Source: Ephydatia muelleri
Lineage: Eukaryota; Porifera; Demospongiae; Spongillida; Spongillidae
Length of the DNA: 64,000 nucleotides
NCBI GenBank assembly: GCA_013339895.1
Contig: JABACO010000010.1
Location: 826,511-890,510, forward strand
Direction of reading: 5' to 3'
Under the pieces are notes generated by a model. The model ran no database searches. It had not been told where the DNA came from and saw nothing but the letters and a program-made list of their open reading frames with translations. A program made the translations under genes and the position numbers. Every line of letters begins with the position of its first letter. Positions within the stretch are counted from its first letter, which is position 1. Of the stretch, positions 1 through 12,679 are shown in pieces.

Positions 1-2121
1 TCCTGTAGGCTATTTGCAAGCAGAGGGTCAGGATGGGAGAGAATTGTGGGTGTAGTCATTAGAAGCTCCGACACTTGGACTTTGAACTCTTTCTTTGCGT
101 TGCGTTGTTGCATGATAATATAACCTTCCTCCTCATTACTAGATGATGAGCATGCAGTGCTATTAACTTGTGTATTTGCATGGATTTTATTATCTGAAAC
201 AGCATCAATGATTTGAAGGTAGCCATCGGCATCAAGTGGTTTGGTCTCTGGCTTTTTGGGGAGAGATCCTTGCATCGGATTGTCCGGTATGGTTTCGTAC
301 ATGGGAGTCATCTTCAATGTGATGTCAACATAGCCACGGATGAGTTGGGATATGGCTTCTCCCTCTGCAGTCTCAAAGATGTGTGTGGTGGTGGTCTCCT
401 GGCCGCTTGATGTGATCTGAAAGAAAGTGCAACAGGTGAATGCAACGTGATTTTTTTATTGTCCCTGCACTGTTTGAAATGGTGCCTTTGTAAAGTGCTT
501 TACTGCCAAACTTTCTCTGTTAAGGGAATCTCAAAGCGGGGGTTTGTTAAGGACCACTCTACTCCAATTAGACTGGACATAATCACGTACAGTCATCTTG
601 ATATAAATGCGTTAGCACATACTGCATTCCTTAATCATGCACAGTTTACGATAAGACTGCTATTTCACCTAAATGGTGAAATGGTGACCTCTTCAACTAA
701 ATTACTGACCTCTTCACTTAACTCCCTAACTTACTGACCTCTTCACTTAACTCCCTAACTTACTGACCTCTTCACTTAACTCCTAACTTACTGACCTCTT
801 CACTTAACTACCTAACTTGCTGACCTCTTCACTTAACTACCTAACTTACTGACCTCTTCACTTAACTCCTAACTTACTGACCTCTTCACTTAACTCCTAA
901 CTTACTGACCTCTTCACTTAACTACCTAACTTACTGAACTCTTCACTTAACTACCTAACTTACTGAACTCTTCACTTAACTACCTAACTTACTGACCTCT
1001 TCACATAACTACCTAACTTACTGAACTCTTCACTTAACTACCTAACTTACTGACCTCTTCATTTAACTACCTAACTTACTGACCTCTTCATTTAACTACC
1101 TAACTTACTGACCCCTTCATTTAACTACCTAACTTACTGACCCCTTCATTTAACTACCTAACTTACTGACCTCTTCATTTAACTACCTAACTTACTGACC
1201 TCTTCATTTAACTACCTAACTTACTGACCTCTTCATTTAACTCCCTAACTTACTGACCTCTTCACTTAACTACCTAACTTACTGACCTCTTCATTTAACT
1301 ACCTAACTCTTCATTTAACTACCTAACTTACTGACCTCTTCACTTAACTACCTAACTTACTGAACTCTTCACTTAACTACCTAACTTATTGACCTCTTCA
1401 CTTCAATTACAAACATCTGCACCTGAAATGACAACTTCACCTAAATTACTACTTGTGTATAACACAACATTACATCAATTGGTCAGACTTCTTTGCATGG
1501 TATCTGTCCCCCAGACTAACAAACCAGAATGACAAGCCAGCAGCCATCATTTGCATGCATTCGTCATCTGATGTACTGATTGGCATATTTCTAACAGTTC
1601 CAATACCTTCTCCTGAACTCACCAGGGAAAAGATTTTGGTGTTAAATCCCCACTTCTGTATAATAGTAGTTGACCAGGAGCAAATGGTATCCTTGGTCTT
1701 CACATCAAGGACCAAAACTGCATCTTTCTTGATTCCAAGTAGGCATGGGGTAGGCCACAATTTGCCCCTTAACCTCTGTTTGGTGGGGAATAACGTCACC
1801 CCATAGGTGGGCAAGGATTGGCACAGTTTGATGTAGCTCAGCATGGCCTCCACAGGATTGATTGTTTCAAGTATCATGCATTGTTTCAAAACTGAATTTT
1901 CTACATCTCGTGACAAAAGATACTCAGCTGGAAGAAATTCAGAGAGGTTCAAATACCCAGGGACATGTTTTATTTTGTCATATCCTCCATACTGTATCAG
2001 GCATTGCAGTGCTGCAAGAATAATAGCTTCTTTTTTGGAGCAGGGATGGGTGCTGTCAAGAATGGCATCTCTTGACTTTATGATGGTGGTATATGTGCAC
2101 GTGTATGGGGGGGTAGGGCGC

Positions 2122-2187
<66 letters not shown>

Positions 2188-4707
2188 ATGAGCAGTGTGC
2201 GTGTTTATGTGTGTGAGTATGTGTGTGTATGTTCAAAAGAATATTATTCATATTATTAATACCACCAAAACCAAGAGACACTTGGATTCAGAACACATTT
2301 TAGAGTTCTTTCATTTATGTCCATTGTGTTTAATCACTTATTATCAGTTATTTACAAATATTTTGGTTCTAATGTAGGCACACTTCTAAAATTTTCATAT
2401 GAAACTGCACCATTATTTGTTCTATCTTATCCGTAGTGTACAAATTCTGTTTTTATAAATTCTAAACAGAAGACTGTTTCAAGATAACACTCTTAAGAGA
2501 AAGGTAATTATGATAAACACCATTACTACCATGTGGCATAACACAACAACACCTACCTGCGCGTATAAGAGATTGAGCTGTGCAAAGTCATTCTGGTCCA
2601 CATTCTGATCGGAAAAGAAGTACTTCTTCCTCAGTGTGACTACTGTTGTCTCCGTTATCCCTTGTTCTCTCAGAGACTTCTCAGCTGAAAGCCAATTCAC
2701 TGTTTTGTAAAGTTTCATTATCATCAGAAGAAGAAAAAGGGAAAATTACATACACTTAGACTGGAGGGCAGATGAGTGAGAAGTAAGCTATAAGGAGGGT
2801 GGGAGGGAGTAAGGTGGGAAGGAGGGTGGGAGGGAGTAAGGTGGGAAGGAGGGTGGGAGGGAGTAAGGTGGAAGGAGGGTGGGAGGGAGTAAGGTGGGAA
2901 GGAGGGTGGGAGGAAGTAAGGTGGGAAGGAGGGTGGGAGGGAGTAAGGTGGGAAGGAGGGTGGGAGGATTAAGGTGGGAAGGAGGTGGGAAGGAGGGTGG
3001 GAGGGAGTAAGGTGGGAAGGAGGGTGGGAAGGAGGGTGGGAAGGAGGGTGGGAGGAGAGGGTGGGAAGGAGGGTGGGATGGAGTAAGGTGGGAAGGAGGG
3101 TGGGAGGGAGTAAGGTGGGAGGAGGGTGGGAAGGAGTAAGGTGGGAAGGAGGCGGTGGAAGGGTAGTAAAGTGGGAAGGAGGGTGGGAAGGAGGGTGGGA
3201 GGGAGTATGGTGGGAAGAAGGGTGGGAGGGAGTAGTAAGGTGGGAAGGAGGGTGGGAGGGGAGTAAGGTGGGAAGGAGGGTGGGAAGGAGGGTGGAAGGA
3301 GGGTGGGAGGGAGTAAGATGGGAAGGAGGGTGGGAGGGATAGAGAGGATGTGCAGAAAGTGATGTACCATCCCAACAAATACCGAAAGCTGCAATGGCTC
3401 TTATACTCTCCTTCCCTCCGAAACAAACACAACCACAAACTCCACCCACTACGGGCACACCCCAAATAACCTCGTGCCTCATTAATACTGGATGACCCAA
3501 ATAACGTTTTATGATTTTGGTCAACTCCAATCTTCACACCGAACTTTGAGGCATTGACTTTCCCTTTGCATCCTTCCCTCACCTTCTCCCTCCCCTTCTC
3601 CCTCACCTTCTCCCTCCCCTTCTCCCTCACCTTCTCCCTCCCCTTCTCCCTCACCTTCTCCCTCCCCTTCTTCCCTGTTATTAAAAGCCACATGATTACT
3701 AAGCACATGCAAATATAGTTACCAGTGGGTTAAACTATCTGAAATACTGTAAGAGGTGTGATTAGAGCTTACATGCTTCACCAAGATGATATTTCTTGCG
3801 CTTCTTCTCTACCTTATCTTTGCTTGGAGGTTTTGCTTCTCCACTGTCATTCTCCAAAGTGAACGAGTATTCCTGATAATCGGGTAACCCTACATTTGCA
3901 CCACCAGTAGGTTTAGAGATACACACCATTTGCAATAGTCATATCTGCTATCTGAAATGGACTGAATAAGCATTTTCAGATTTTCTTTTGAAGGGAATGG
4001 GGAATAGGCTTGTAATCATGTGCCCAGTACCATCGCAACTTGAACAAGTATCAACACTTGAAACGCCATGTTACTGTCTTTATAATGTCCATATAAGTAA
4101 TGAAGACTCCATTATGTTTGATATTTCATTCCTTTTTAAAAACAAAATACAACTACGTGATTTAACAGTTTCTCGGTGTTTTTAAGAGTTTGGGTGGGGT
4201 CTTGGTACGATACATGCACAATTAACGTCACAAGTTCACTAGGTCGATTGCCAAATTACCAATTTTGCTGCAAACGGTCCGAGTCACCTCTGCTACACTG
4301 CGACTATCATCAACCTGCACAATTTTGACAAAATTTTCGAGTGTGCGAACCCGTAGAGGTCTTAGCTTGTTGCGATAAAAGAGCATGTCCTAGGTTTGTG
4401 CAAAATGTGGAAAGAAGGAAACATTAAGAAGAGTGTAATCAGAATGCTAACTCACCCCATTCTTGACATGATAATAGCTTAATGACTTCTCCATATCCAA
4501 CCATTGACATTTTTGATAATCGTCGTGGGCCTTGAAGAGTCCAAACTGGATGACTTTGTTGATAAAGCATCAATTCCACTAATTACATTTTGATAACCAT
4601 TATTGATCAAAACAATGAATGTTACAGTTTCAAAGTCAAATAACTGTATTTTGATTACTGTGCCATAAATATCAATCAACGCTATGGCGACGATTAAGTG
4701 CACCTTG
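1..4707 (-). CDS. Talin-head-like FERM gene, copy A (partial, continues beyond left edge)
   Basis: Multi-exon gene read on the minus strand. Proposed exons, 5' to 3': 4707-4587 (F0 start), 4545-4456 (F0, FGLFKAHDDYQ), 4389-4260 (F1, LFYRNKLRPLRV), 3889-3773 (F1 loop), 2699-2557 (F2, NWLSAEKSLREQ and FFSDQNVDQND), 2075-1623 (F2-F3, ending IFSL) and 416-1 (end of F3). Splice phases are mutually consistent. These segments align collinearly with the animal talin head, including the SDQNVD and QCQIQFG-like blocks. The last exon (ETAEGEAISQLIRGYVDI) finishes the F3/PTB subdomain, then runs into a tail with tyrosine motifs YVDI, YETIP, DGYLQI and EGYIIM, open to the window edge. In talin, F3 binds integrin beta tails at the membrane. 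Integrin binding here is inferred. The initiating exon was not found, and the 41-bp intron at 4546-4586 is the least certain boundary. No rod is seen. Confidence 0.75.
688..1408. repeat. Minisatellite, ~29-bp unit, about 25 copies
   Basis: Tandem units of the form TTAACTACCTAACTTACTGA + CCTCTTCAC, with small variants such as GAACTC and CATTTAA. It lies in the last intron of talin-head copy A (417-1622). The paralogous positions in copy B (about 28940-29010) and the third fragment (40930-41050) carry only one to four diverged units. The expansion is therefore specific to this copy. Confidence 0.95.
1470..1622 (-). other. Alternative short C-terminus of talin-head copy A (read-through of the 1622 donor)
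   Basis: If the GTGAGT donor at 1622-1617 is not used, the frame from the F2-F3 exon stays open to a TAA at 1472-1470. It adds about 50 residues (IGTVRNMPISTSDDECMQMM..., ending KKSDQLM). The added segment resembles the last strand and helix of a talin F3 domain (compare TTEGEQIAQLIAGY). Its end resembles the C-terminus of the 389-residue gene at 50341 (SDLV, then stop). The gene may therefore have two F3 endings: a short one here, and a long tyrosine-tailed one at 416-1. This is inference from reading frames; transcripts would be decisive. Confidence 0.45.
2120..2188. repeat. (TG)n microsatellite
   Basis: A TG dinucleotide run in the intron just upstream of the F2-F3 exon of copy A. The same intron position holds TG/CA runs in copy B (28180-28230) and in the third gene (51000-51056). 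Confidence 0.98.
2780..3345. repeat. GGAGGGTGGGA-type purine minisatellite
   Basis: About 565 bp of tandem GGAGGGTGGGAAGGA / GGAGTAAGGTGG units in the intron between the F1-loop and F2 exons of copy A. It is strongly strand-asymmetric (G/A on plus). Copy B has only remnants at 27590-27645. The long Pro/His/Ser-rich or Gly/Trp-rich frames here come from the repeat. Confidence 0.95.
3575..3672. repeat. 24-bp pyrimidine minisatellite
   Basis: About four units alternating CCTCACCTTCTC and CCTCCCCTTCTC, in the same intron as the G-rich minisatellite. The minus strand shows a GEGEGE or REKV frame that is only repeat translation. Copy B keeps a fraction of it at 27285-27320. Confidence 0.95.
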
Positions 4708-4869
4708 CTGCAAAGAATGGCTCTAACTATTACTTGAACAAGCGAATGAAATGCTCTCTCTTCGAGAAAGTAGGTTAGAACGTATGGAGTCGGTGAAATC
4801 TCACGATTGAGTATGATACAATGAATGACCCGATTATGTATACGAGCAGCCGTTAGGCCGTGCCTTCGA

Positions 4870-7800
4870 TTTCAGTCCATTGCAGTGTTTTTTTTGTTTG
4901 TTTTGTTTGCCTTTTTAAAAGAAAAGTATACTGCATTTTAGAACTTCTCGTGTACAGTGCTTCCTCGCCGTGGTATGCATGAACCTGCATGAACGATGTG
5001 CGCGCCCAAGAATATATACAAAAACCTTTCAATATATGGGAACCATTTGGCAGTAATTTGAACTAGCAAAGAACTCCATATACGATCAAGCGGCCAAAAT
5101 CGGCGCGCGCACGAGCCTGGGAGCGACCTCCATTTGAGCGTATATCTCATATGAACGATTTCAAGCGCTCGCTCTATTATATGTTGAAGCATGCGCACAT
5201 GCCAGCTTGATGCCACACGGCTAGATCCCTAGCGAGATGACGTTACACATTTATGATGTCTGAAATTGGCTTATTGTACAGCCGTATGCAAATGGCACGC
5301 ATGGTAGTTAAATAAACACTACCCTGAAAATTCTGTTCTGCCCAAATACATCTACAAATAAATAAATAAATAAATAAACAGCGGTAGTTAGTATACACGG
5401 CGACTTGGTTATGAATTGAAATTAATGCTGCCATTTTGAATTGCAAAAATCGCACACATGATCTATTCACCCGATGCTTGCATCTACAGTATATATGCAA
5501 GACATTTTAAATTAAGAAGCTGTGTTGTGCATGCTCTCTTCAACTATATGACTCTAAAGATCATCGAGATGTAGAACCTAGTAAAAAGCGGCAGGTGTGC
5601 ATGTTTAGCTCGTGTCCTAAAGGGATCTTGGGGTGCCCAAAGGCAATCTTAAACCCACCCACGCCGCATTTAAACTAATAATTTGACTTGCCGCGTTAAT
5701 TGGGCAGCGAGGAATACGCGATGCCGTGTACATTAGGTGTGCACTAATGAGAGATCGTATTGCTATTTCCCTGACGCACATGGATCAGTAAAAAAAAAGG
5801 GGTGGTGGGAGACAGGGAGGATTGCCTTCAAAATGCCGTATACTGATAAAGGAAATTGGGGTTGAAATGAAAAGTAGGAAGGAAAAGCATGCATTTTGAA
5901 ATTGAAGTAACTGTCACGCAACGTTACGCTATGGCGCGTGGGACACAAAAAAAGTCTTAAGTTGTGGACATTCTTGATGTATATATACATGCACGTCACC
6001 AACCCGCTATCTCCCAAGACGCACACTTACATTGTCCCTGCGCGGCACCGGGTAAGCCTCGGATGGCCCGACATACTTCGCTCACGAGAGTCTGAGGTTC
6101 AAACTGCGGAGGAAAACGGATTCTGCATGTATACACCATGGGTGGGCAGTTGAAGGGTTACCAGAAACGAAGCGAATACGTTGCTCGGCATTATATAGCA
6201 CTTGAGCTGGAGCGACGATGAAGCCATCGCATGCAGTAAACTATCTGTTCGCAACGTATTTGGGAACTCCACATCCCGGATGTTATACAGTATAGGAAAG
6301 ATGCAGCGTTTAGTTTTGAACATTCGAAATACTCGGAATGCATGCACGCAAAGCGCATATAGGAACAAAAATATTTCGATAACTAAGAAACCGGTAGGTT
6401 GCAGGTTAGCAAAAGAAAACAGCTAGGGGTGGCCGGGGTGGATGTATACGATATCTTAATCCATCCGGCAGTTAGGATTCAAATGTCCGGCGCTGAAATT
6501 AGTCGAAACCGATAAGCGGTATATAGGGATGCACAGTAATGCTGCATGCTCAAGTCGCGCCATCACTCAAACAATCGAGCAGACTGTTCAACAGACTTGT
6601 ATTTCTTATACCTTGTTGTGTGGACGCACAAAAAATATTCCTGCACGCAGTTTTCGTTGAATAGATAGTATAAGAAAGTTGAAAGCCATATCGAAAAGTG
6701 TATATGCTGTTATTTGCTTCCATTTCGGAATACAACCTCAATGTACTACTATAAGCCTACGTACGTGCAGTACGCTTAAAGTCCTACATAGCGACTTTGA
6801 CGTCGCACGTTCGTGCTTCATTCATATGCCCACAGGCAGGCAGCGTGGACGTAATGGAAATTACGTCTCTCCTAAACTGAGGCACTGATGCAGGCCAGGA
6901 ACTACTGCACGCTGTGTACAGTATTCAGTGCAAAATCAATGGCAAGGTAGAGTCTTGTTTCTATCAGTGATGTGCATGGTGTGGTGGACTAAACGTGGGC
7001 ACATAGGGCCTAAGTACTTGCATGGTTTTCCAATGCATAAATTCATTAATTGCGAGCTTTGGAAGTAAATATTATTCTGTTTAGCAAAATCAATATACTG
7101 TTCAATTAGAACATTGCATGCACACGCACTCATGTGGAGTGGTTTCTAATGTTAGCAAGCATTTACAAGTTTGTCCTGTGTGAGTGGTTTCATGCACTCA
7201 GTCGTTGGAGATGGAATAACGTGCCGTGTCAGAGTCATGTATGCCTAGATCCCAATGACTGAGAGAGTCATAGCGGATACACGTCTATGGATGAGAGTGG
7301 ATCAATGGTCATTAGCATAACTCATTCCAGAATACTGCAATGGACGTCTGAAGAAATGATTTAATTATTACCATTTTCTAAAATGAAAAATTCTGTGCCA
7401 TTGGTTTATTTTCGTATCATTCCCTTAGGCACTGAAGTACGTACGATGCTTACTGATTCCAAAGTTGCTGCAGCTCGCGTAATTTCGACTACCAAAGAAG
7501 ACAAACCAGTCTGCCGTAAAATGATCGGACTAAGAGAAGCAAGTTAACTACGTATCTGCAATACCAATTAAAAATTAACAACTAGCAAGATTAATAAAAC
7601 ATTCGTACGCACGTCACTACGCAGTGTGTGCGCATGTCTTATCGAGCGTGCGAGATTACTATGTAGTTTGGAGCAACCAACTCGTTTAATAATATGTAGT
7701 CGGACCACGACAATGGATTAGAGAGAACATATACCCTAGCTCCTCATAATCGCAATCACGTGATGCATTATTTAAATAACTCAATTGAATGTGCAATTAG

Positions 7801-8427
7801 CAAAATGATACACCTGAAACAACAGTAACAAAAGAAGGTATATAAACGCACAAAAAGCTTCAATACTTCTATAAATAAAATATTTACATCATTAGCTTGT
7901 AGACTGTATTAACTAAGTACAAAATTAATAAACTATATCCTTAGACTAATTTACAGCGATATTTAAAAAAAGAAATTAAATCCTATTAAATGAATACATG
8001 AAACTACATCTGGTTAAAATATATGTTATGTAGAGCTGAGATAGCCTAAAAACTGGTAGCCACTTAGTGTTTACACCACAACCACCATATATGGAATGTT
8101 TAGAAGGACACACAAATGGTTTGACGATTTGAACACAAAAACAGCCAATTGATGACCTGGGAGAGAGAAGAGGGGGCAGAGGGAGAGAGGGGGAGGGAGG
8201 AGGGGAGAGGGAAGATGGAGGAGAGAGAGGGAGGAGGGGGAGAGGAGGGGGAGGGACAGAGGAATGTAGGTTAATACAAGTGCTTAAATCCTTACACATG
8301 TGGCATGCACACAGGAAGAGGTTAATGAGAACAGGTATGGAACTGTTCAGACACCATGAAGTGCCCAGTGTGCAGAAATGAGGGGACAGAGTGGGTGTGT
8401 CCACGTACATATATCCTAGCGACAGGG
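4870..8427. other. No gene recognised
   Basis: All open frames here are short (under about 95 codons), uninterpretable and without splice support. The stretch carries a short TAAA run near 5355-5380 and a GA-rich low-complexity patch at 8158-8262. I found no tRNA-like or other RNA structure by eye. Confidence 0.6.
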
Positions 8428-9462
8428 TCAGCTGGTGCTGATTGGTTGGAGGACCGATGTGGACTGTCTGTTGACATACTGCAGGCACTCCTGCTTCATT
8501 CTCTTCTTCTCTGCCTCATGGTGCTTCTTGCATTTCTCAAAAGCCTCAACCAGGGCACTGTTGGCTCGTCTTAGCTCCTTGACAAACGCCATTAACTGCT
8601 CAACGTTCTCCTGAGGAGGAAGGTTCATATTTGTATTGATGGGGGACCACATACGTATGCAATTGCACATCTACATGCACATGTTCACTTACACGTGTAC
8701 ACACACACAAACACACCCATACATACACATTCACACCCATACATGCACAAACACGAACAAACATACAAACACACATACACACACAGGTACGCACACGCTA
8801 AATCACACATGACCACACTATCAAATACAACACACACTGATACATACACCACACAGACACAAAAAACACATACATACAACACAAAAAAACACACATACAC
8901 ACACACACACACACAAAAACATACATGTGAGAATCGAATATGGTTGAGTATGAACATAAAGAGGTCACTATATCTCTTCCCCAGATTCTTCTCCCTGTCT
9001 TTGGATTCCTGGAGGTCCAACGCCATATCAGAATCCCCAGGATACACAGGATTATCCTGTAAGTAAAGGAGAAAAAAAACCCCACCTAGTCACCATCTTT
9101 GTCACCTTCCTTGGTCTTCCATTTAGTGCCTCCCTTCTTCCCAGCTCACCTTCCTGCTCCTCCCCTTCTCCCTCTCCCTCCTCCTCTTCCCCCTCTCCTC
9201 GCTTAGCTGGGTTCTCAGCTCCTCGATCATGCGCTCGTACTGCTTGACCAGCAGGGAGGCGTGGCACACGTCCAGCTCCATCCGCCTCTTCTCATGCTCC
9301 ATCATGTACAGCTGGGACTGGGGAGGAGGAAGACAAGGCCGTAAGTTAAACTGCTGTACGACGATAGCTAACTATTTGTGCACACCTCAGCCCTTTCTCG
9401 CTCACCACACACACACACACACACACTCCATACCTTCATCTCTGCCCTCTCCTCCCTCACCA

Positions 9463-9508
<46 letters not shown>

Positions 9509-9764
9509 ACCATACCTTCATCTCCGCCCTCTCCTCCCTCGCCTTGCACAGCTCCTCCGCATTGGCCGCCTCCTCCAGGTCCAGGATGTGGGCGGAGCCA
9601 TCCCCTTGCTCGCAGTCCCTCACTTTATCAGGGATCTTCACCGTCTCCAATCCCTTGAGCCCGTCGATGGGAGTCAGTGTGCTCAGCAGGTGGTGTATGT
9701 TGCTGCGCAGAGCTTGGGCGTACATCCTGAGTCTCTCCATATAGTTGTCCCTCTCCCACGCTCC
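8428..9764 (-). CDS. Coiled-coil protein, 3' end of gene (5' part lost in assembly gap)
   Basis: Four minus-strand exons: 9764-9516 (enters the gap), 9317-9150, 9056-8925 and 8610-8428, ending in TGA. All junctions are phase 0 with canonical GT...AG (AAG/GTATGG, AAG/GTGAGC, CAT/GTATGT). The product is rich in E, K, R and L with heptad-like spacing: ERLRMYAQALRSNI, EKRRMELDVCHASLL, QYERMIEELRTQL, then KELRRANSALVEAFEKCKKHHEAE near the end. That indicates a long coiled coil. I do not recognise the family; a scaffold or cytoskeletal or signalling adaptor is possible but unproven. All three introns hold CA/TG microsatellite or purine-rich sequence. The first intron also contains a second copy of the upstream exon's last ~35 bp with its donor (9425-9465). 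Confidence 0.75.
8690..8924. repeat. CA-rich microsatellite block
   Basis: Imperfect (CA)n, ACACAT and AAACAC runs filling the last intron of the coiled-coil gene. The long frames here on both strands are repeat translation. Confidence 0.95.
9408..9507. repeat. Two (CA)n runs flanking a duplicated exon end
   Basis: CA runs at 9408-9426 and about 9464-9506 bracket a 40-bp copy of the neighbouring exon's 3' end (CATACCTTCATCTCTGCCC). The structure fits slippage or unequal exchange that copied exon end plus donor site. Confidence 0.9.
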
Positions 9765-10764
9765 NNNNNNNNNNNNNNNNNNNNNNNNNNNNNNNNNNNN
9801 NNNNNNNNNNNNNNNNNNNNNNNNNNNNNNNNNNNNNNNNNNNNNNNNNNNNNNNNNNNNNNNNNNNNNNNNNNNNNNNNNNNNNNNNNNNNNNNNNNNN
9901 NNNNNNNNNNNNNNNNNNNNNNNNNNNNNNNNNNNNNNNNNNNNNNNNNNNNNNNNNNNNNNNNNNNNNNNNNNNNNNNNNNNNNNNNNNNNNNNNNNNN
10001 NNNNNNNNNNNNNNNNNNNNNNNNNNNNNNNNNNNNNNNNNNNNNNNNNNNNNNNNNNNNNNNNNNNNNNNNNNNNNNNNNNNNNNNNNNNNNNNNNNNN
10101 NNNNNNNNNNNNNNNNNNNNNNNNNNNNNNNNNNNNNNNNNNNNNNNNNNNNNNNNNNNNNNNNNNNNNNNNNNNNNNNNNNNNNNNNNNNNNNNNNNNN
10201 NNNNNNNNNNNNNNNNNNNNNNNNNNNNNNNNNNNNNNNNNNNNNNNNNNNNNNNNNNNNNNNNNNNNNNNNNNNNNNNNNNNNNNNNNNNNNNNNNNNN
10301 NNNNNNNNNNNNNNNNNNNNNNNNNNNNNNNNNNNNNNNNNNNNNNNNNNNNNNNNNNNNNNNNNNNNNNNNNNNNNNNNNNNNNNNNNNNNNNNNNNNN
10401 NNNNNNNNNNNNNNNNNNNNNNNNNNNNNNNNNNNNNNNNNNNNNNNNNNNNNNNNNNNNNNNNNNNNNNNNNNNNNNNNNNNNNNNNNNNNNNNNNNNN
10501 NNNNNNNNNNNNNNNNNNNNNNNNNNNNNNNNNNNNNNNNNNNNNNNNNNNNNNNNNNNNNNNNNNNNNNNNNNNNNNNNNNNNNNNNNNNNNNNNNNNN
10601 NNNNNNNNNNNNNNNNNNNNNNNNNNNNNNNNNNNNNNNNNNNNNNNNNNNNNNNNNNNNNNNNNNNNNNNNNNNNNNNNNNNNNNNNNNNNNNNNNNNN
10701 NNNNNNNNNNNNNNNNNNNNNNNNNNNNNNNNNNNNNNNNNNNNNNNNNNNNNNNNNNNNNNNN
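9765..10764. other. Assembly gap, exactly 1,000 N
   Basis: A run of 1,000 N, which looks like a default gap size. It removes the 5' part of the coiled-coil gene and separates talin copy A from the first long repeat mosaic. Confidence 1.
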
Positions 10765-10784
10765 CTATAGCCAGAGCCTAAGGA

Positions 10785-11460
10785 CAACTGCTGCTTGCAT
10801 GTTGTCAGCCTCCTTATGGCATTTGACATCAGTGTGGCAATGGAGATCACAACAGTTTGCACACCAAAAACAGAATCAATACAAGTGCTATGTGAAGCCA
10901 TACAATTGGTACACTCATCTTAGCAAGGTATGAGCATGTGACTATGAGGTCATCTGTACCTTGCTTAATTAATTCCTATTGCAATGGTGTTGCAAGCCAT
11001 TCTACAGCCACAAGACTATGGAAGTAACAACCTCTAAAGCCACCGTACAGAATTGGTCCACCTGCGTTGCTCACGAAAAAGCCAATACCATCATTGTCAG
11101 CCACACAGGTAATGTCTGTGGCTGGTATTCTACTTACCCTATTTGCTTGGACTCAACAGCCAATCAAACTGTGCCAAACTTATGAGTGTAGCAGGTGCCT
11201 GATCAACTTGATAAAGGTCAAGACTAAAGTGAACTTGCTGCTATATTGCAACATACCTCCAGCCAGAAGAGCTCGAATCAGCCCGTGAAGTTGTGGTACG
11301 GTGATGTCATGGAGCACTGCTCATCATGCAAGAAATACGACACACACCAGTGCAATCAACAGGACAACTTGATGTGCAGCTGGACAGTTAAGGGTGGCAG
11401 CTGATGTTATAAGCCCACTGCTTTGCAACACAGCAAACAACATACTTAGTTGCTAACTGG
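10785..11460 (+). repeat. Repeat with CxxC-type coding debris, copy 1
   Basis: Shared with 32880-33480. Frames contain QYKCYVKPYNWYTH, VSHTGNVCGWYS and KLWYGDVMEHCSSCKKYDTH, interrupted by stops and frame changes. A YKYMVKPYDWSLC segment of similar type lies at 44440 on minus, just upstream of a RAG1-like relic. It may be a transposon-derived zinc-binding protein. I do not recognise the family. Confidence 0.5.
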
Positions 11461-12252
11461 AGGAATTAATATTCATTATAAAAATTGTCTGACATATGTA
11501 ATTTTAGTAGCATTTTCTCCAGGTTTGCTCCATGTCATGTGATGTCTCAGTGGAGTGTAGAACAGCTGTATTAATGCGTCCAAACTGCAATATTACGTCA
11601 CTAAGCAAAAACCACTACCACTGTCAAATTTTACAAATTTCAGCGGACATTAAGGGCAGAAGATTTAGTAGAGCATGGTTTCTTGAAAAACATGCCCCAC
11701 AATTTCCTTGCGAGTATAGAACGGTACTGCTAATTACCCTTCAGATATTTCCGTTCACAAAGTTAAGGCTAGTATAGAAACAAATCTTCAACATCCTAGA
11801 CTGAGTACTAAACAGCTCGTTGCAAAAAGGACTTTGTTTCTGAAAAGGCTGTCTCTAAGTGAAACATAATTCCACATATGATCATGCCAGTTTCATCATG
11901 AAAAAAGTAATAATAATAAACTTTAAAGATGCGGCTGCAGCCCATATCCCATCTCACAACGAGACTATTGCCGTACTATTATTTCTCAGTGCTCCCAAAC
12001 ATCAACGTGTATAGACCCCACACCTTGCGGTCTGCACACCAGCATGCGTGCATGTCGCACGCGCCACGCAGCCTTAACGTGCGCCATGCGCAAAGCTGCA
12101 ATTCATTCATGCACTCTTGCAATTACAGCACTGGTCATGCGATCATATGTACATGTACAGGGTCATGATCGATACGGAGCTGTATCGGCATTAGCTTTTG
12201 ATGGGCGGCTGTGCAAGAAGCGTCGTCACTCCGATATCCCCACTCATAGGAT

Positions 12253-12572
12253 TTGGGACGTTATTTGAATCGAAAGGTTTGAATGACCACAACTGATCCG
12301 ACAAAGTCACTTGGGCTATTCAACCCCGAAAGGAGATTTTTAAAGGCAGTTTTCGAATCTGAAAGGTTTACTGGAGCGGTGAACTGTAATTCCTCCGGAA
12401 ACGATGTCGCGTCCAGTCGCTCTTTCTCCTCCAAAGTGAGCGCCATGCTGGGCGAATGGTAAGCATCTTGTGGTAAGCGCAAGCGTTCGACCTCCCGGGT
12501 AACCGATGCCGCGAAAATCGAATCTTGCTTCGAATAACGTGAATCCGCGGAGGCTCTGTTCGACATTTCCAT
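12253..12572 (-). pseudogene. Unidentified small-ORF family member, frameshifted
   Basis: Encodes EVERLRLPQDAYHSPSMALT, then EKERLDATSFPEELQFTAP, then NSPSDFVG, then leaves frame. A small insertion near 12292 (CTGATCCGAC against ATCCGAC in sister copies) moves the conserved SFKPFD region out of frame. The remaining 3' codons can be read to about 12190 in another frame. No family recognised. Confidence 0.6.
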
Positions 12573-12679
12573 TTGGGACCGCGCAGCTCGTATTATAATA
12601 CAAGACTAGTGCATAATTATAGCAATAAAATATGACACAATCAAGTAGGGACAGCTTGTCAGTTAATTAGGACTTACTG

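Noticed and set aside
2724-3708. Open frames of 120-306 codons rich in Pro/His/Ser or Gly/Trp
   Set aside because: They are translations of the G-rich minisatellite, on both strands, inside a talin-head intron.
6000-6160. Possible tRNA-like segment near GAGGTTCAAAC (about 6091)
   Set aside because: I could not form an acceptor stem or anticodon arm around it by eye.
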